Below, one piece after another: positions 15,402 to 23,165 of a DNA stretch of 27,218 nucleotides. Where the stretch lies: NCBI GenBank assembly GCA_002422315.1, contig DIUJ01000041.1, positions 1 through 27,218 on the forward strand, written 5' to 3'. This stretch comes from Bacteroidetes bacterium UBA6161 (lineage in GTDB: Bacteria > Bacteroidota > Bacteroidia > NS11-12g > UBA955). The first letter of the stretch is position 1, and each line of letters begins with the position of its first letter. The notes below the pieces were generated by a model. It was not told the DNA's origin, ran no database searches, and was given only the letters and a program-made list of their open reading frames with translations. A program made the position numbers and the translations under genes.

Positions 15402-16250
15402 TTATTCTATTTCTTCTATATGTTCTTCTTTTCCCAATGTTATTTTGAAATGTTTGTCACATGCAAATTCAAAGAATGGATTGAAGTTGGTTACTATTTT
15501 TTTAGAAGAATTTGTAGCTTTTATATCAAATTCTCCACTGTTAAAAGAATTTGCACATCCTTCGGTATATCTAATACCAAATTTGTTGGTGGTGCTTAAT
15601 TCAAATGTTTCGTTAGCAGAACTTAGTTTTCCTCCGGTCTCTACGGTAAAAGAAGTACCCCATATTCTTCGTTCTTGAATATTTTCAAGAAAAATTTGAT
15701 ATTCCAACTGTCCTTTAATTTTTGTACCATGGTAATCAAAATTCAAGTTTTGACAATTTAGTGTAAACCTATTTGTATCCAATTTGATTATTGTGAACAT
15801 ACCCTTTAACCCAAAAAGTGAAGAAGGATTATTGGAGACAAAATAGGGCAGGGTGTCGTTTGAAAATAGTTGAATTTGGACACTATCTGAACTTAATGGT
15901 GCGTTCATCCTAAAATGCAATTGTCCCTCTCGGTATTTTCCATCTCTATTTATTTCTTTTAAACCTGAAATACTATCTGTGTTGTGAAATTGCAAAATGC
16001 CTTCTATTCCATTCCCATCGTTAAATACACTGTCTATCCATTTGATATTGAATTGTTTTTGGAATAATGAATGGGTTACTGTTCTTCCGTGATTTGCAGC
16101 AATATCATACCCAATTGCAAATATTCCAAATAGATTGACATGTGCATTTTGAGAAGCTTGAATCTGATGTTTCAACTCCTTGTTTTTTTCTTTGGAGCAT
16201 GAAACTAAAATTCCTAAAAGGAAGAGAAAAAGCAGATATTTATTTTTCAT
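15402..16250 (-). CDS. Lipoprotein of unknown function
   Basis: 282 residues beginning with a lipoprotein signal (MKNKYLLFLFLLGILVSC), likely lipidated at C18 and followed by charged SKEKNKELK. The mature part is predicted mainly beta-rich (QLHFRMNAPLSSDSVQIQLF, KIKGQLEYQIFLENI, RRIWGTSFTVETGGKL), with three cysteines in the second half. I recognise no domain. It begins 2 nt after the stop of the aminotransferase gene and must be co-transcribed with it, although the link in function is unclear. It ends 8 bp from the convergent small lipoprotein gene. Confidence 0.78.
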   Translation of the reverse strand: MKNKYLLFLFLLGILVSCSKEKNKELKHQIQASQNAHVNLFGIFAIGYDIAANHGRTVTHSLFQKQFNIKWIDSVFNDGNGIEGILQFHNTDSISGLKEINRDGKYREGQLHFRMNAPLSSDSVQIQLFSNDTLPYFVSNNPSSLFGLKGMFTIIKLDTNRFTLNCQNLNFDYHGTKIKGQLEYQIFLENIQERRIWGTSFTVETGGKLSSANETFELSTTNKFGIRYTEGCANSFNSGEFDIKATNSSKKIVTNFNPFFEFACDKHFKITLGKEEHIEEIE

Positions 16251-16252
16251 AT

Positions 16253-17443
16253 TTAGGCTTGCAATTCGTGGGCAATATCGTTAAAAATATGCATACAGTG
16301 CTCCACTTCTTTTTGTGTAATGATAAGTGGTGGTGCAATCCTAATTTTATTAGAGGCATATAAAAACCAGTCTGTCAATATTCCTTTTTGGATACACATG
16401 TCTATAAATTTAAAGTTTAACTCTGTATTTGGTGTTTCAATTCCAAGCATTAGTCCTTTGCCTGTTATAGATTTGAAGAAAGGATGAGCAATATTTTTTT
16501 TAATTACATTTTCCATTTCAATGGCATTTAAATACAATTTATTTTCGGTAATAAATTCGAGAGAAGCAAGAGCAGCGGCGCAAGAAACGGGGTGTCCTCC
16601 AAAAGTGGTTATGTTTCCTAGTATAGGTTTGGAAGCAAAATGCTGCATAAGGTTTTTGTGTGCTGCAATAGCTCCAAGTGGCATTCCGCCTCCAAATGCT
16701 TTAGCTAGCACTATAATATCGGGTTTAAGGTTGTAGTTTTCAAATGCAAAAAGAGTACCTGTTCTCCCCATTCCACACTGAATTTCATCTACAATTAGAA
16801 GGATGCCTTTTTCCGTGCATTTTTTCTGTAGAGCGCAAAGCCATTCAGGGTCGTGACATAAATATCCTGCTTCACCCATAATGGTTTCTATAATTACTGC
16901 TGCGGTTTTAGTTGTAAGTTTTTCTAAGTCCTCCCAGTTGTTGCTATTTATTTGTTTGAAATTTGGAAGTAAAGGTCTGTAAAAGTCACTAAAGTATGGG
17001 TCTGCAGATAAGCTAAGTGCTGCGTGTGTGCTGCCATGGTATGAGTTTTTGAGGGCAATAAACTCACTTCTTCCACTCGCTCTTTTAGCTAGTTTTATTG
17101 CAGCTTCTATTGCTTCGCTTCCGGAATTTGTAAAAAAAATCGAACTGTTTTCTTCAAATGGAAGGTATTCCGCAAGTTTTGTGGCTAGTTTTACCTGAGG
17201 AGATAAAATAAATTCCCCAAAGACCATAAGATGCAAGTATTTTTCTGCTTGATTTTTTATGGCTTGAATTACTTTTTTGTTTCCGTGTCCAAGAGAACTT
17301 ACACTTATACCAGAGATCAAATCAAAATATGTTTTACCATTTGTATCGGTTAATACGCAACCTTCTGCATGAGTTATCTCAAGCGATATAGGACTGGGGC
17401 TAGTTTGAGCTAGGTGTTGAAGGAAAAGTTTTTTAAGGTTCAT
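16253..17443 (-). CDS. Class III PLP-dependent aminotransferase (acetylornithine/ornithine aminotransferase-like)
   Basis: 396 residues from ATG 17443; a TTG five codons upstream lies in the terminator T-tract and is rejected. The fold-type I, class III features are clear: TNSGSEAIEAAIKLA (105-119), SYHGSTHAALS, the PLP-binding D219 in LIVDEIQCGMGRTG, and the Schiff-base K248 in LAKAFGGGMPLG. The family transfers amino groups from omega-amines or acetylornithine to 2-oxoglutarate. No arginine-biosynthesis neighbours are present, so the exact substrate is unknown. The gene starts just 14 bp beyond the HU terminator and is followed after 2 nt by a lipoprotein gene. I see no strong promoter of its own, so it may depend on terminator read-through. 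Confidence 0.88.
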   Translation of the reverse strand: MNLKKLFLQHLAQTSPSPISLEITHAEGCVLTDTNGKTYFDLISGISVSSLGHGNKKVIQAIKNQAEKYLHLMVFGEFILSPQVKLATKLAEYLPFEENSSIFFTNSGSEAIEAAIKLAKRASGRSEFIALKNSYHGSTHAALSLSADPYFSDFYRPLLPNFKQINSNNWEDLEKLTTKTAAVIIETIMGEAGYLCHDPEWLCALQKKCTEKGILLIVDEIQCGMGRTGTLFAFENYNLKPDIIVLAKAFGGGMPLGAIAAHKNLMQHFASKPILGNITTFGGHPVSCAAALASLEFITENKLYLNAIEMENVIKKNIAHPFFKSITGKGLMLGIETPNTELNFKFIDMCIQKGILTDWFLYASNKIRIAPPLIITQKEVEHCMHIFNDIAHELQA

Positions 17444-17456
17444 AAAGTAAAAAGTC

Positions 17457-17483
17457 AAAAAAAAAGCCCCGATATCGGGGCTT
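17457..17483 (-). terminator. Rho-independent terminator of the HU gene
   Basis: The palindrome AAGCCCCGATATCGGGGCTT (17464-17483) is followed on the minus strand by a run of nine T (17465-17457). It stands about 20 bp after the HU stop, and its T-tract ends 13 bp before the next start codon. Confidence 0.88.
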
Positions 17484-17503
17484 CAAAGTAACGATGTTGA
17501 TTA

Positions 17504-17779
17504 TTATTTTGCAACAGTTTTAGATAATTCGCTACCTGCTTTAAATTTAACAACTTTTTTAGCAGGAATGTTAATCTCTTCTTTTGTTCTAGGATTACGG
17601 CCTTTTCTAGCAGCTCTTTTTGTAACTGAGAAAGTACCAAAACCAACTAGTACTAAACTGTCACCTTTTGCTAATGAAGTTGCAGTAGCGTCAAGGAAAG
17701 AATTTACAGCAGCAGTTGCTTGTGCCTTTGTGATAGCAGCATCTTTTGCAATTTGATCGATTAAGTCTGATTTGTTCAT
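17504..17779 (-). CDS. hup: HU-family nucleoid protein
   Basis: 91 residues from the ATG at 17779 (MNKSDLIDQIAKDAAITKAQ), the normal length of HU. A longer frame starting at 17830 runs through the promoter and is rejected. The signatures are GFGTFSVTKRAARKGRNPRT (about 46-65), the DNA-binding arm region, and VVKFKAGSELSKTV at the C-terminus. HU bends and compacts DNA as a dimer. The gene is monocistronic, with a consensus promoter (17809-17838) and a strong terminator. It could be an IHF-like relative, but a single HU-type protein is more likely. Confidence 0.93.
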   Translation of the reverse strand: MNKSDLIDQIAKDAAITKAQATAAVNSFLDATATSLAKGDSLVLVGFGTFSVTKRAARKGRNPRTKEEINIPAKKVVKFKAGSELSKTVAK

Positions 17780-17808
17780 AGTTTTTGTTTTTAAAAATTT
17801 TAACAATT

Positions 17809-17838
17809 CAAAGGTAGTTTCTGAGACCAATAAAACAA
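17809..17838 (-). promoter_or_regulatory. Complete -33/-7 promoter of the HU gene
   Basis: On the minus strand TTG (17838-17836), a 19-bp spacer and TACCTTTG (17816-17809) fit the Bacteroidota consensus. The predicted leader is about 26 nt, A-rich and without SD. Confidence 0.75.
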
Positions 17839-17857
17839 GCAGTTCGCAAATTATTTT

Positions 17858-18418
17858 TTAAAAAATTATTAACCAAAAATCAACACTTAATCCGAATAAA
17901 ATGTCTTTTAGTCTAACATTATGATTATCAAATATATAATTGGTTTTGTTTAGCCCGTTAATATCTACTATTAACTTGGATTTTAGGTAGTAAGGGTTTC
18001 GTACTTCCATTAAATTTAACAGTTTTTCATTTACTTCGGTTTCTGTAAGACCTCTTAAAAGCGGTCTTTTCGTCGGATTTTGTAAGACTCTTTGCATAAG
18101 TTGTTCCAACGAAATATTTAAAAAGATACTTAGTCCGTGTTGGTTTATCCAATCCATATTGTCGAAAAAATATGGGGTGCCACCTCCTGTACTTATTATT
18201 GTTTTGTTTAGTTTGTTTGTTGATTGAAGGTACATTCTTTCAATTTCACGAAAAAAATCTTCTCCTTTTTCTTCGAATATTTGTTCTATGCTCATGCCTT
18301 CATTTTGTTGAATCAAAAAATCTAGATCAACAAATTCATAATCTAAGGTATTGGCAAGCTTTTTTCCTAAAGTAGTTTTTCCAGAACCAGGCATTCCTAC
18401 CAAATAAATATTCTCCAT
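17858..18418 (-). CDS. aroK: Shikimate kinase
   Basis: 186 residues. The Walker A loop is GMPGSGKTT (8-16), the shikimate-binding aspartate is in VDLDF (D31/D33), R57 is in FFREIE, the GGG loop is STGGGTP (78-80), the lid arginine is R118 in KRPLL, and R140 is in VRNPYY. It phosphorylates the 3-hydroxyl of shikimate with ATP on the way to chorismate. The C-terminal 30 residues end in a hydrophobic FGLSVDFWLIIF not usual for the family, so the tail may be drifted. It is the last gene of the packed DUF1599-DoxX-permease-aroK group, 6 nt after the permease stop. Confidence 0.93.
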   Translation of the reverse strand: MENIYLVGMPGSGKTTLGKKLANTLDYEFVDLDFLIQQNEGMSIEQIFEEKGEDFFREIERMYLQSTNKLNKTIISTGGGTPYFFDNMDWINQHGLSIFLNISLEQLMQRVLQNPTKRPLLRGLTETEVNEKLLNLMEVRNPYYLKSKLIVDINGLNKTNYIFDNHNVRLKDILFGLSVDFWLIIF

Positions 18419-18424
18419 ATCTTT

Positions 18425-19465
18425 TTATGTATTTATCTTTGGATCTAGTTTTTTATATGAAAATTCTACCCAAAGGTTTACCGTAATAAATAAGATAGCA
18501 ATGTATAATACACCGGCAGAAACTACTGGCAAGTCTGCATTTTGAACACTTTCAATCAAAACTTTTCCTATTCCTTTCCAATTGAAAATATATTCTACAA
18601 AAAAAGCCCCAGCCATGAGAGAAGCAAACCAGCCAGAAGCTGCTGTAACTACAGGATTCAGGGCATTCTTTAGAACATGTTTGTAGAGTATAGTAAATTT
18701 ATTTAAACCTTTTGCTTTAGCAGTTCTAATATAGTCGCTTTGCAAAACAGTTAAAACAGACGATTTTGTTAATTGAGTGATAATAGAAATTGGCCTACTT
18801 GCGAGAGCGATACATGGTAAGATTAAGTTTTTAAAGCTAAGTATTTGCTCTCCGGTATGTAGGTCTACGGCATACATACTTCCCGAAAGCGGAAGACCAG
18901 TATAGGTGCCTAGTAAATAAGCAAAAATATAAGCTATAAGTATTGCGGTAAAAAAGGAAGGTACAGAAATAAGCAAGGTGCTTCCCCACATAATTACATA
19001 ATCTAGCATTTTCTCATGGTTTAAAGCTGCAATAGAACCTAGTAATAAACCCAAAAATAAAGCTATAAGCATAGAACTAAGGGCTAGAATTAGAGTGCCA
19101 GGAATACTTTCTCTTAGGATTTTCGTAACTTTAACTTTGTAAATAAAAGAAAATCCAAAGTCAGGTTTCTTTATTATGATTGAGTAGGACTTAAAATTTA
19201 GTAATCTTATGCCTTCATATAAGCTTTGTTTTTTTGTTATTACAATTGGGCTTAATTTCCCTAAATAATTAGTATATTGTTGTCCTATTGGCAAGTCTAA
19301 TCCAAGTTGCTTTCGGATTGCAATTTTAGTTTGTTCATCGGCTCTTTGTCCTAAAAGAGTTTCTTCTACATTTGGAAAACTATAAAGTAGTAAAAACGAA
19401 ACACTTGCTACGCCCCAGAGAATGCTGAGGTAATAAAGAAGTTTTATGCAGAACTTCCGGAACAT
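18425..19465 (-). CDS. DppB/OppB-type ABC transporter permease (orphan)
   Basis: 346 residues with an N-terminal membrane anchor (10-30), a soluble insert, and five further transmembrane segments. The cytoplasmic EAA-type loop is visible as DYIRTAKAKGLNKFTILYKH (about 243-262), which docks on an ATPase. It belongs to the binding-protein-dependent peptide/nickel permease family of the inner membrane. No partner permease, ATPase or binding protein lies near, so the substrate cannot be given. The ATG follows directly on the TAA of the DoxX gene with no gap, so translation is probably coupled. Confidence 0.87.
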   Translation of the reverse strand: MFRKFCIKLLYYLSILWGVASVSFLLLYSFPNVEETLLGQRADEQTKIAIRKQLGLDLPIGQQYTNYLGKLSPIVITKKQSLYEGIRLLNFKSYSIIIKKPDFGFSFIYKVKVTKILRESIPGTLILALSSMLIALFLGLLLGSIAALNHEKMLDYVIMWGSTLLISVPSFFTAILIAYIFAYLLGTYTGLPLSGSMYAVDLHTGEQILSFKNLILPCIALASRPISIITQLTKSSVLTVLQSDYIRTAKAKGLNKFTILYKHVLKNALNPVVTAASGWFASLMAGAFFVEYIFNWKGIGKVLIESVQNADLPVVSAGVLYIAILFITVNLWVEFSYKKLDPKINT

Positions 19466-20983
19466 TTATTTAAGTTTTTTACTTAACCTTTTGAAGCTTG
19501 GAATTCTTCTATGTGGGTAGTTTTTTACTACTTTGGTTCCATTCATTAAAATTATTCCTGGGTTGGATCGGATAATGGATTTGATAAAAGTCTTATCTGC
19601 TGTAAGTACTGGGTTTTGAAAATTCGGAGCAAATTTTTCTTTTATGTTTGGTGTAGAACCATTTAAAATCCAAACAGGTAGTCCAGTTTTTTCTGTCCAT
19701 TCTTTTTCCAAAGTGTATACTTTTTCTAAACCTTTTTCATTTGCATCGGCAAAATCAGATGAAACAATCATCAGGTGATATCCTTTTGTTGACAATATTT
19801 CTTTGGAGATATCTCCTTTTTCTGGGTGGATAATATTGTTGAAGTTATCTAATTTGGGTTTGTAAGCTTTTTGAATCAAAACTTCATCTCGTCTTACAAA
19901 TTCCCAATCATTGGAACCAACCGGTGCATTGTCTATGGTGAACTCTTTTTCAATTCCATCTTTTTTGCTTTTGTAGAAATATTTAAATTCTTTTATATCC
20001 TGTGCGGGCATGCCTTTAGGTATAGCCATTTGCACAAGAAGGTCGTTTCCATTTTTGAAGTTAAGAAAGTTGATTGGAGGAAGATAAATTAGAGCATATA
20101 AGCTATAGGCAATAGACAACAAGCTAACGAACACAACAGACTTTACTGCAAAAGGAATAGAAAAAACTGCTTTCAGCTTTTTTCTACGGATGAATAAAAT
20201 GAGTATTAAAACGCTTAATACAATATCTTTATAAAATGATTCCCATGGTGTTAATTTAATGGCATCGCCAAAACATCCGCAATCTGTAACCTTGTTGTAT
20301 ACCGCAGAATAGCCCGTTAGGAAAGTGAAGAAAGCGATCATAAGCAACATAAGCCAGGTGGTTGCTACTGGTTTCCATCCTATTAGTAGGGTAAACCCAA
20401 GAACCAATTCGAAAATACAGATGAACATACCAATCCACAAAGCATAGGGAATAATTGCTGTAAAAAAGTCAGATAAAAAACTGCTTTCTTTAAGATAAGC
20501 TTTTATATCAATAATTTCTGTTTTGCTAAAATTCTCAAAAGGTAAAATGTCGGTATGAATTACTTCTGAATTTTGTTTACCTAAATTCCAAGTCAGGTTC
20601 AATTTGTCTTCATAAGTTTTACCTGTTTCGTGAAAAAAAGCTTCTTCATAAGCCGTTTCCTCTCCAAATTTTACACTTACAGAAGTTAAATATATGGAAT
20701 CTAAATTTGCATTTAGTTCATAAAATTCGGATTGTTGGGCTATTTGATAAGAGTGTGAATTTTGTTTGCTATAAGTTGGTAATGTTTTGCTTATAGAATT
20801 TCCTTTAGTGTCGGAAATGCGAATATATAAACTGTCTTGTTTGGTAGCTAAGTCTTCAGAGAATACTTCAAAATATTCTTCCATTTTGATAGAAAATCCA
20901 ACGGGGTCGTTAAATTTTACAAAACCAGAGAAAATAAACAAGGTGCCTACAAGGATTCTGGAGAAAAGAGAGATATATTTCAT
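19466..20983 (-). CDS. DoxX-family membrane protein with C-terminal thioredoxin-like domain (BT_3928-like)
   Basis: 505 residues. It begins MKYISLFSRILVGTLFIFSGFVKFNDP, the DoxX-type first helix. A long periplasmic insert (about 40-170) follows, then DoxX helices 2-4 (IPYALWIGMFICIFELVLGF, TTWLMLLMIAFFTFLTG, with CGCFGDAIKLTPWESF between helices) and another helix pair. The C-terminal region (about 350-505) looks thioredoxin-like (YHLMIVSSDF, LPVWILNGS, PGIILMNGTKVVKNY) but has no CxxC active site. The role of the family is not settled; it may support redox or envelope processes. Its ATG overlaps the TGA of the DUF1599 gene (ATGA), a sign of translational coupling. The gene order with DUF1599 is, as far as I recall, common in Bacteroidota. 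Confidence 0.82.
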   Translation of the reverse strand: MKYISLFSRILVGTLFIFSGFVKFNDPVGFSIKMEEYFEVFSEDLATKQDSLYIRISDTKGNSISKTLPTYSKQNSHSYQIAQQSEFYELNANLDSIYLTSVSVKFGEETAYEEAFFHETGKTYEDKLNLTWNLGKQNSEVIHTDILPFENFSKTEIIDIKAYLKESSFLSDFFTAIIPYALWIGMFICIFELVLGFTLLIGWKPVATTWLMLLMIAFFTFLTGYSAVYNKVTDCGCFGDAIKLTPWESFYKDIVLSVLILILFIRRKKLKAVFSIPFAVKSVVFVSLLSIAYSLYALIYLPPINFLNFKNGNDLLVQMAIPKGMPAQDIKEFKYFYKSKKDGIEKEFTIDNAPVGSNDWEFVRRDEVLIQKAYKPKLDNFNNIIHPEKGDISKEILSTKGYHLMIVSSDFADANEKGLEKVYTLEKEWTEKTGLPVWILNGSTPNIKEKFAPNFQNPVLTADKTFIKSIIRSNPGIILMNGTKVVKNYPHRRIPSFKRLSKKLK

Positions 20984-21555
20984 TTGTTTTCGTTTAGTCT
21001 AATACTTGCAAAAATAGCGTAATTCATCATATCTCGGTAATTTGCATCAATTCCTTCAGAAATCAATGTCTTCCCTTTATTCGATTCTATTTCTTTTGTT
21101 CTTAGAATTTTGGTTAAAATTAGGTCTGTGAAAGTAGAAATACGCATACTACGCCAAGCTTCTCCATAGTCATGGTTTTTATTTAACATCAATTCCATGG
21201 TTGAATTAACTTCTTGTTGGTATTTACTTTCCAGTATATCTAAGTCTATTTCGTTTGCTTCAATATTGGGATTGTGTAAAAGAATTAAGCCGATAATGCA
21301 ATAATTTATTATTCCAACGAATTCATCTGCGATAGGGTCTTGTACTTTTTGGGTGCCTTTTTCTTCAATGCTTCTTATTCTTTGGGCTTTTATAAATATT
21401 TGGTCGGTTATAGAACTTGGTCTCATAATCCTCCAAGAAGTTCCGTAATCTGCATTTTTTTTCATAAATAGTGATTTGCATGCACTTATCACTTCTTGGT
21501 ATTGGTGTATGGTTTTTTCTGTGCTCAATGTGCTATTTTTTATTTTGCTTTGCAA
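20980..21555 (-). CDS. DUF1599 (nucleotide modification-associated domain 1) protein, internally duplicated
   Basis: 191 residues if started at the TTG at 21555; a second TTG at 21528 (then STEKTIHQYQEV) is equally possible. No ATG occurs before residue 32, which lies inside the conserved domain. Two copies of the same motif are visible: KKNADYGTSWRIMRPSSITD (about 32-51) and NKNHDYGEAWRSMRISTFTD (about 125-144). Each is followed by a KxxRxxxIE helix and an acidic N/D-Y/M helix (DEFVGIINY and DANYRDMMNY). The pattern recalls the all-alpha NTP-pyrophosphatase type of fold, but the function is unknown. It heads the DoxX-permease-aroK group and is divergent from folP, with only 5-32 bp between starts. 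Confidence 0.82.
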   Translation of the reverse strand: MQSKIKNSTLSTEKTIHQYQEVISACKSLFMKKNADYGTSWRIMRPSSITDQIFIKAQRIRSIEEKGTQKVQDPIADEFVGIINYCIIGLILLHNPNIEANEIDLDILESKYQQEVNSTMELMLNKNHDYGEAWRSMRISTFTDLILTKILRTKEIESNKGKTLISEGIDANYRDMMNYAIFASIRLNENK

Positions 21556-21560
21556 TATTA

Positions 21561-22439
21561 ATGTTAAAACACAAAACTAAGACAAAAAACCAAATTTCTT
21601 TCGATATAATTGGAAAGAAAAGAGAAAATGATTCTCCAATAATTATGGGCATTTTAAATGTAACCCCTGATTCTTATTTTAAAGATAGCAGGGTAGGGGC
21701 GGATGAAAAGCTAATAACAAAGGCTACGCAAATGCTTGAGGAAGGTGCCGAAATACTAGATATTGGCGGACAGAGTACTCGACCGGGAGCAGAACTATTG
21801 GATTCCGATACAGAATGGCAAAGGGTAAAACCTGTTATACAATTGTTGCGAGACAATTTACCCGAAACATGTCTTAGTATTGATACTTTTTATGCTGATG
21901 TAGCGCAAAAGGCTTTAGATATGGGCGTGAAAATAGTGAACGATATAAGCGCAGGCGAATGGGATAAAAAGATGTTGGATGTTGTAGCTGCAAACAATGC
22001 CATATATATAGCCATGCACAAGCAGGGGATGCCTAAAGACATGCAGGATAAACCTATATATATTGATGTCGTAAATGATGTTTTGGCTTATTTCGAAAAA
22101 AGATTTGAATACTTTGAGCAGAAGAACATAAAAAAAGTGATTGTAGACACGGGTTTTGGATTTGGCAAAACCTTGGAACATAATTACCAACTCTTAAACG
22201 GCTTAGAATATTTGAAAGAGAAGTTAGGCCTGCCCATATTGGTAGGTATTTCAAATAAATCCATGGTATACAAATTACTCAATAAAACCCCAGAACAATG
22301 CATAGAGGCAACCTCCGCGTTACATTTATTCGCATTGCAACAAGGAGCAGATATACTTAGGGTTCACCAAGTAAAAGAAGCCATGGAAATGCTTACAATA
22401 CATAAAATTCTGAATGAAACCAGTTTGGTACGGAGTTGA
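21561..22439 (+). CDS. folP: Dihydropteroate synthase
   Basis: 292 residues from ATG 21561. A longer frame from 21471 would overlap the divergent DUF1599 gene by over 80 bp and adds a non-family hydrophobic stretch, so it is rejected. The motifs are classical: IMGILNVTPDSYFKDS (about 29-44), ILDIGGQSTRPGAE (pterin binding), LSIDTFYADVA, VNDISAG, IVDTGFGFGKT, and VGISNKSMVYKLL near the C-terminus, with a final HQV (RVHQVKEA). The enzyme condenses 6-hydroxymethyl-7,8-dihydropterin pyrophosphate with p-aminobenzoate to give dihydropteroate and is the sulfonamide target. The length is typical. Confidence 0.95.
   Translation: MLKHKTKTKNQISFDIIGKKRENDSPIIMGILNVTPDSYFKDSRVGADEKLITKATQMLEEGAEILDIGGQSTRPGAELLDSDTEWQRVKPVIQLLRDNLPETCLSIDTFYADVAQKALDMGVKIVNDISAGEWDKKMLDVVAANNAIYIAMHKQGMPKDMQDKPIYIDVVNDVLAYFEKRFEYFEQKNIKKVIVDTGFGFGKTLEHNYQLLNGLEYLKEKLGLPILVGISNKSMVYKLLNKTPEQCIEATSALHLFALQQGADILRVHQVKEAMEMLTIHKILNETSLVRS
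21572..21579 (-). promoter_or_regulatory. -7 promoter element for the DUF1599 operon, inside folP
   Basis: The minus strand reads TAGTTTTG (TAnnTTTG). It overlaps the fourth to seventh codons of folP. The -33 element is not at 19 bp. Confidence 0.35.
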
Positions 22440-22477
22440 AGAAATGTGAAATCTTTCAAAGGGTCGCTTGCTTATTA

Positions 22478-23155
22478 TTAGGGTAGGTTTTCAAAACCTT
22501 TTTGCTCTTTGATTAACTTGTAGACTTTACCTAAATAAATATTCACACCAAAAGAATAAAAGGACCCATTAAATTCGGATGCATTTAATGGAGAAAGCCT
22601 TATACCTAAAGTACTTTCTGCACCCAACCAATCCAAGATACTGTAGTGGGCTTTTACCCCTGTTTCTATAGGCATTATGAAAAAACTATTTTTTTCGCTT
22701 AGTATACCATTGGTTGTAGTTTCTTTAAATCCGGCACCCATACCAAGCATAATAGGAAAGGCAAAATTCCAACGGCCTCTGTTATAGAATGTATATTCAG
22801 CGCTTAAGCTCGCATAATTAAATGTTCGGCTTTTTTTAATGGTGTCAGTGTCTTTTATTGTAGTTTGAATTCCAACTTTAAAGGTTGTGTATAAGCCAAA
22901 ATTAAAACTAATTTTTTCTCCATATTCTACTCCTATTCTTGCACCATATACTTTTATTGGAATACTGCTTATAAATGCATTTCTGTTGTGGAACCCCCCA
23001 ATTAATTTTGGTTTGTAATTTTGGGTATAGTAAACTAAAGTATCTTTAACATTTACAGTTTGTGAAAAAGAGACGAAAGTTTTGCCAAGAAAAAATAATA
23101 GAAATACGGGCTTTATATTTAGACGAAACAACAGCACTTTATATACAAATCTCAA
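22478..23155 (-). CDS. Outer-membrane beta-barrel-like protein
   Basis: Up to 225 residues. No ATG is available: candidates are TTG at 23155, GTG at codon 7 and TTG at codon 9 (giving FRLNIKPVFLLFFLGKTFVS after the start). A signal peptide ending FSQ is present in every case. The mature protein alternates short strands typical of small outer-membrane barrels (YGARIGVEYGEKISFNFGLY, NYASLSAEYTFYNRGRWNFA, GAESTLGIRLSPLNASEF, SFGVNIYLGKVYKL). It begins 10 nt after the stop of the upstream secreted-protein gene, suggesting one operon. Its function is unknown. No family beyond barrel-like can be claimed. Confidence 0.7.
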   Translation of the reverse strand: MRFVYKVLLFRLNIKPVFLLFFLGKTFVSFSQTVNVKDTLVYYTQNYKPKLIGGFHNRNAFISSIPIKVYGARIGVEYGEKISFNFGLYTTFKVGIQTTIKDTDTIKKSRTFNYASLSAEYTFYNRGRWNFAFPIMLGMGAGFKETTTNGILSEKNSFFIMPIETGVKAHYSILDWLGAESTLGIRLSPLNASEFNGSFYSFGVNIYLGKVYKLIKEQKGFENLP

Positions 23156-23165
23156 CCAATAGAGA

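Noticed and set aside
17780..17830. 17-residue extension of HU
   Set aside because: It would include the consensus -7 element and is not found in HU proteins; MNKSDLIDQI is the usual start.
21471..21560. N-terminal extension of folP with a hydrophobic stretch
   Set aside because: It is the shadow of the divergent DUF1599 gene; normal FolP begins near the ATG at 21561.
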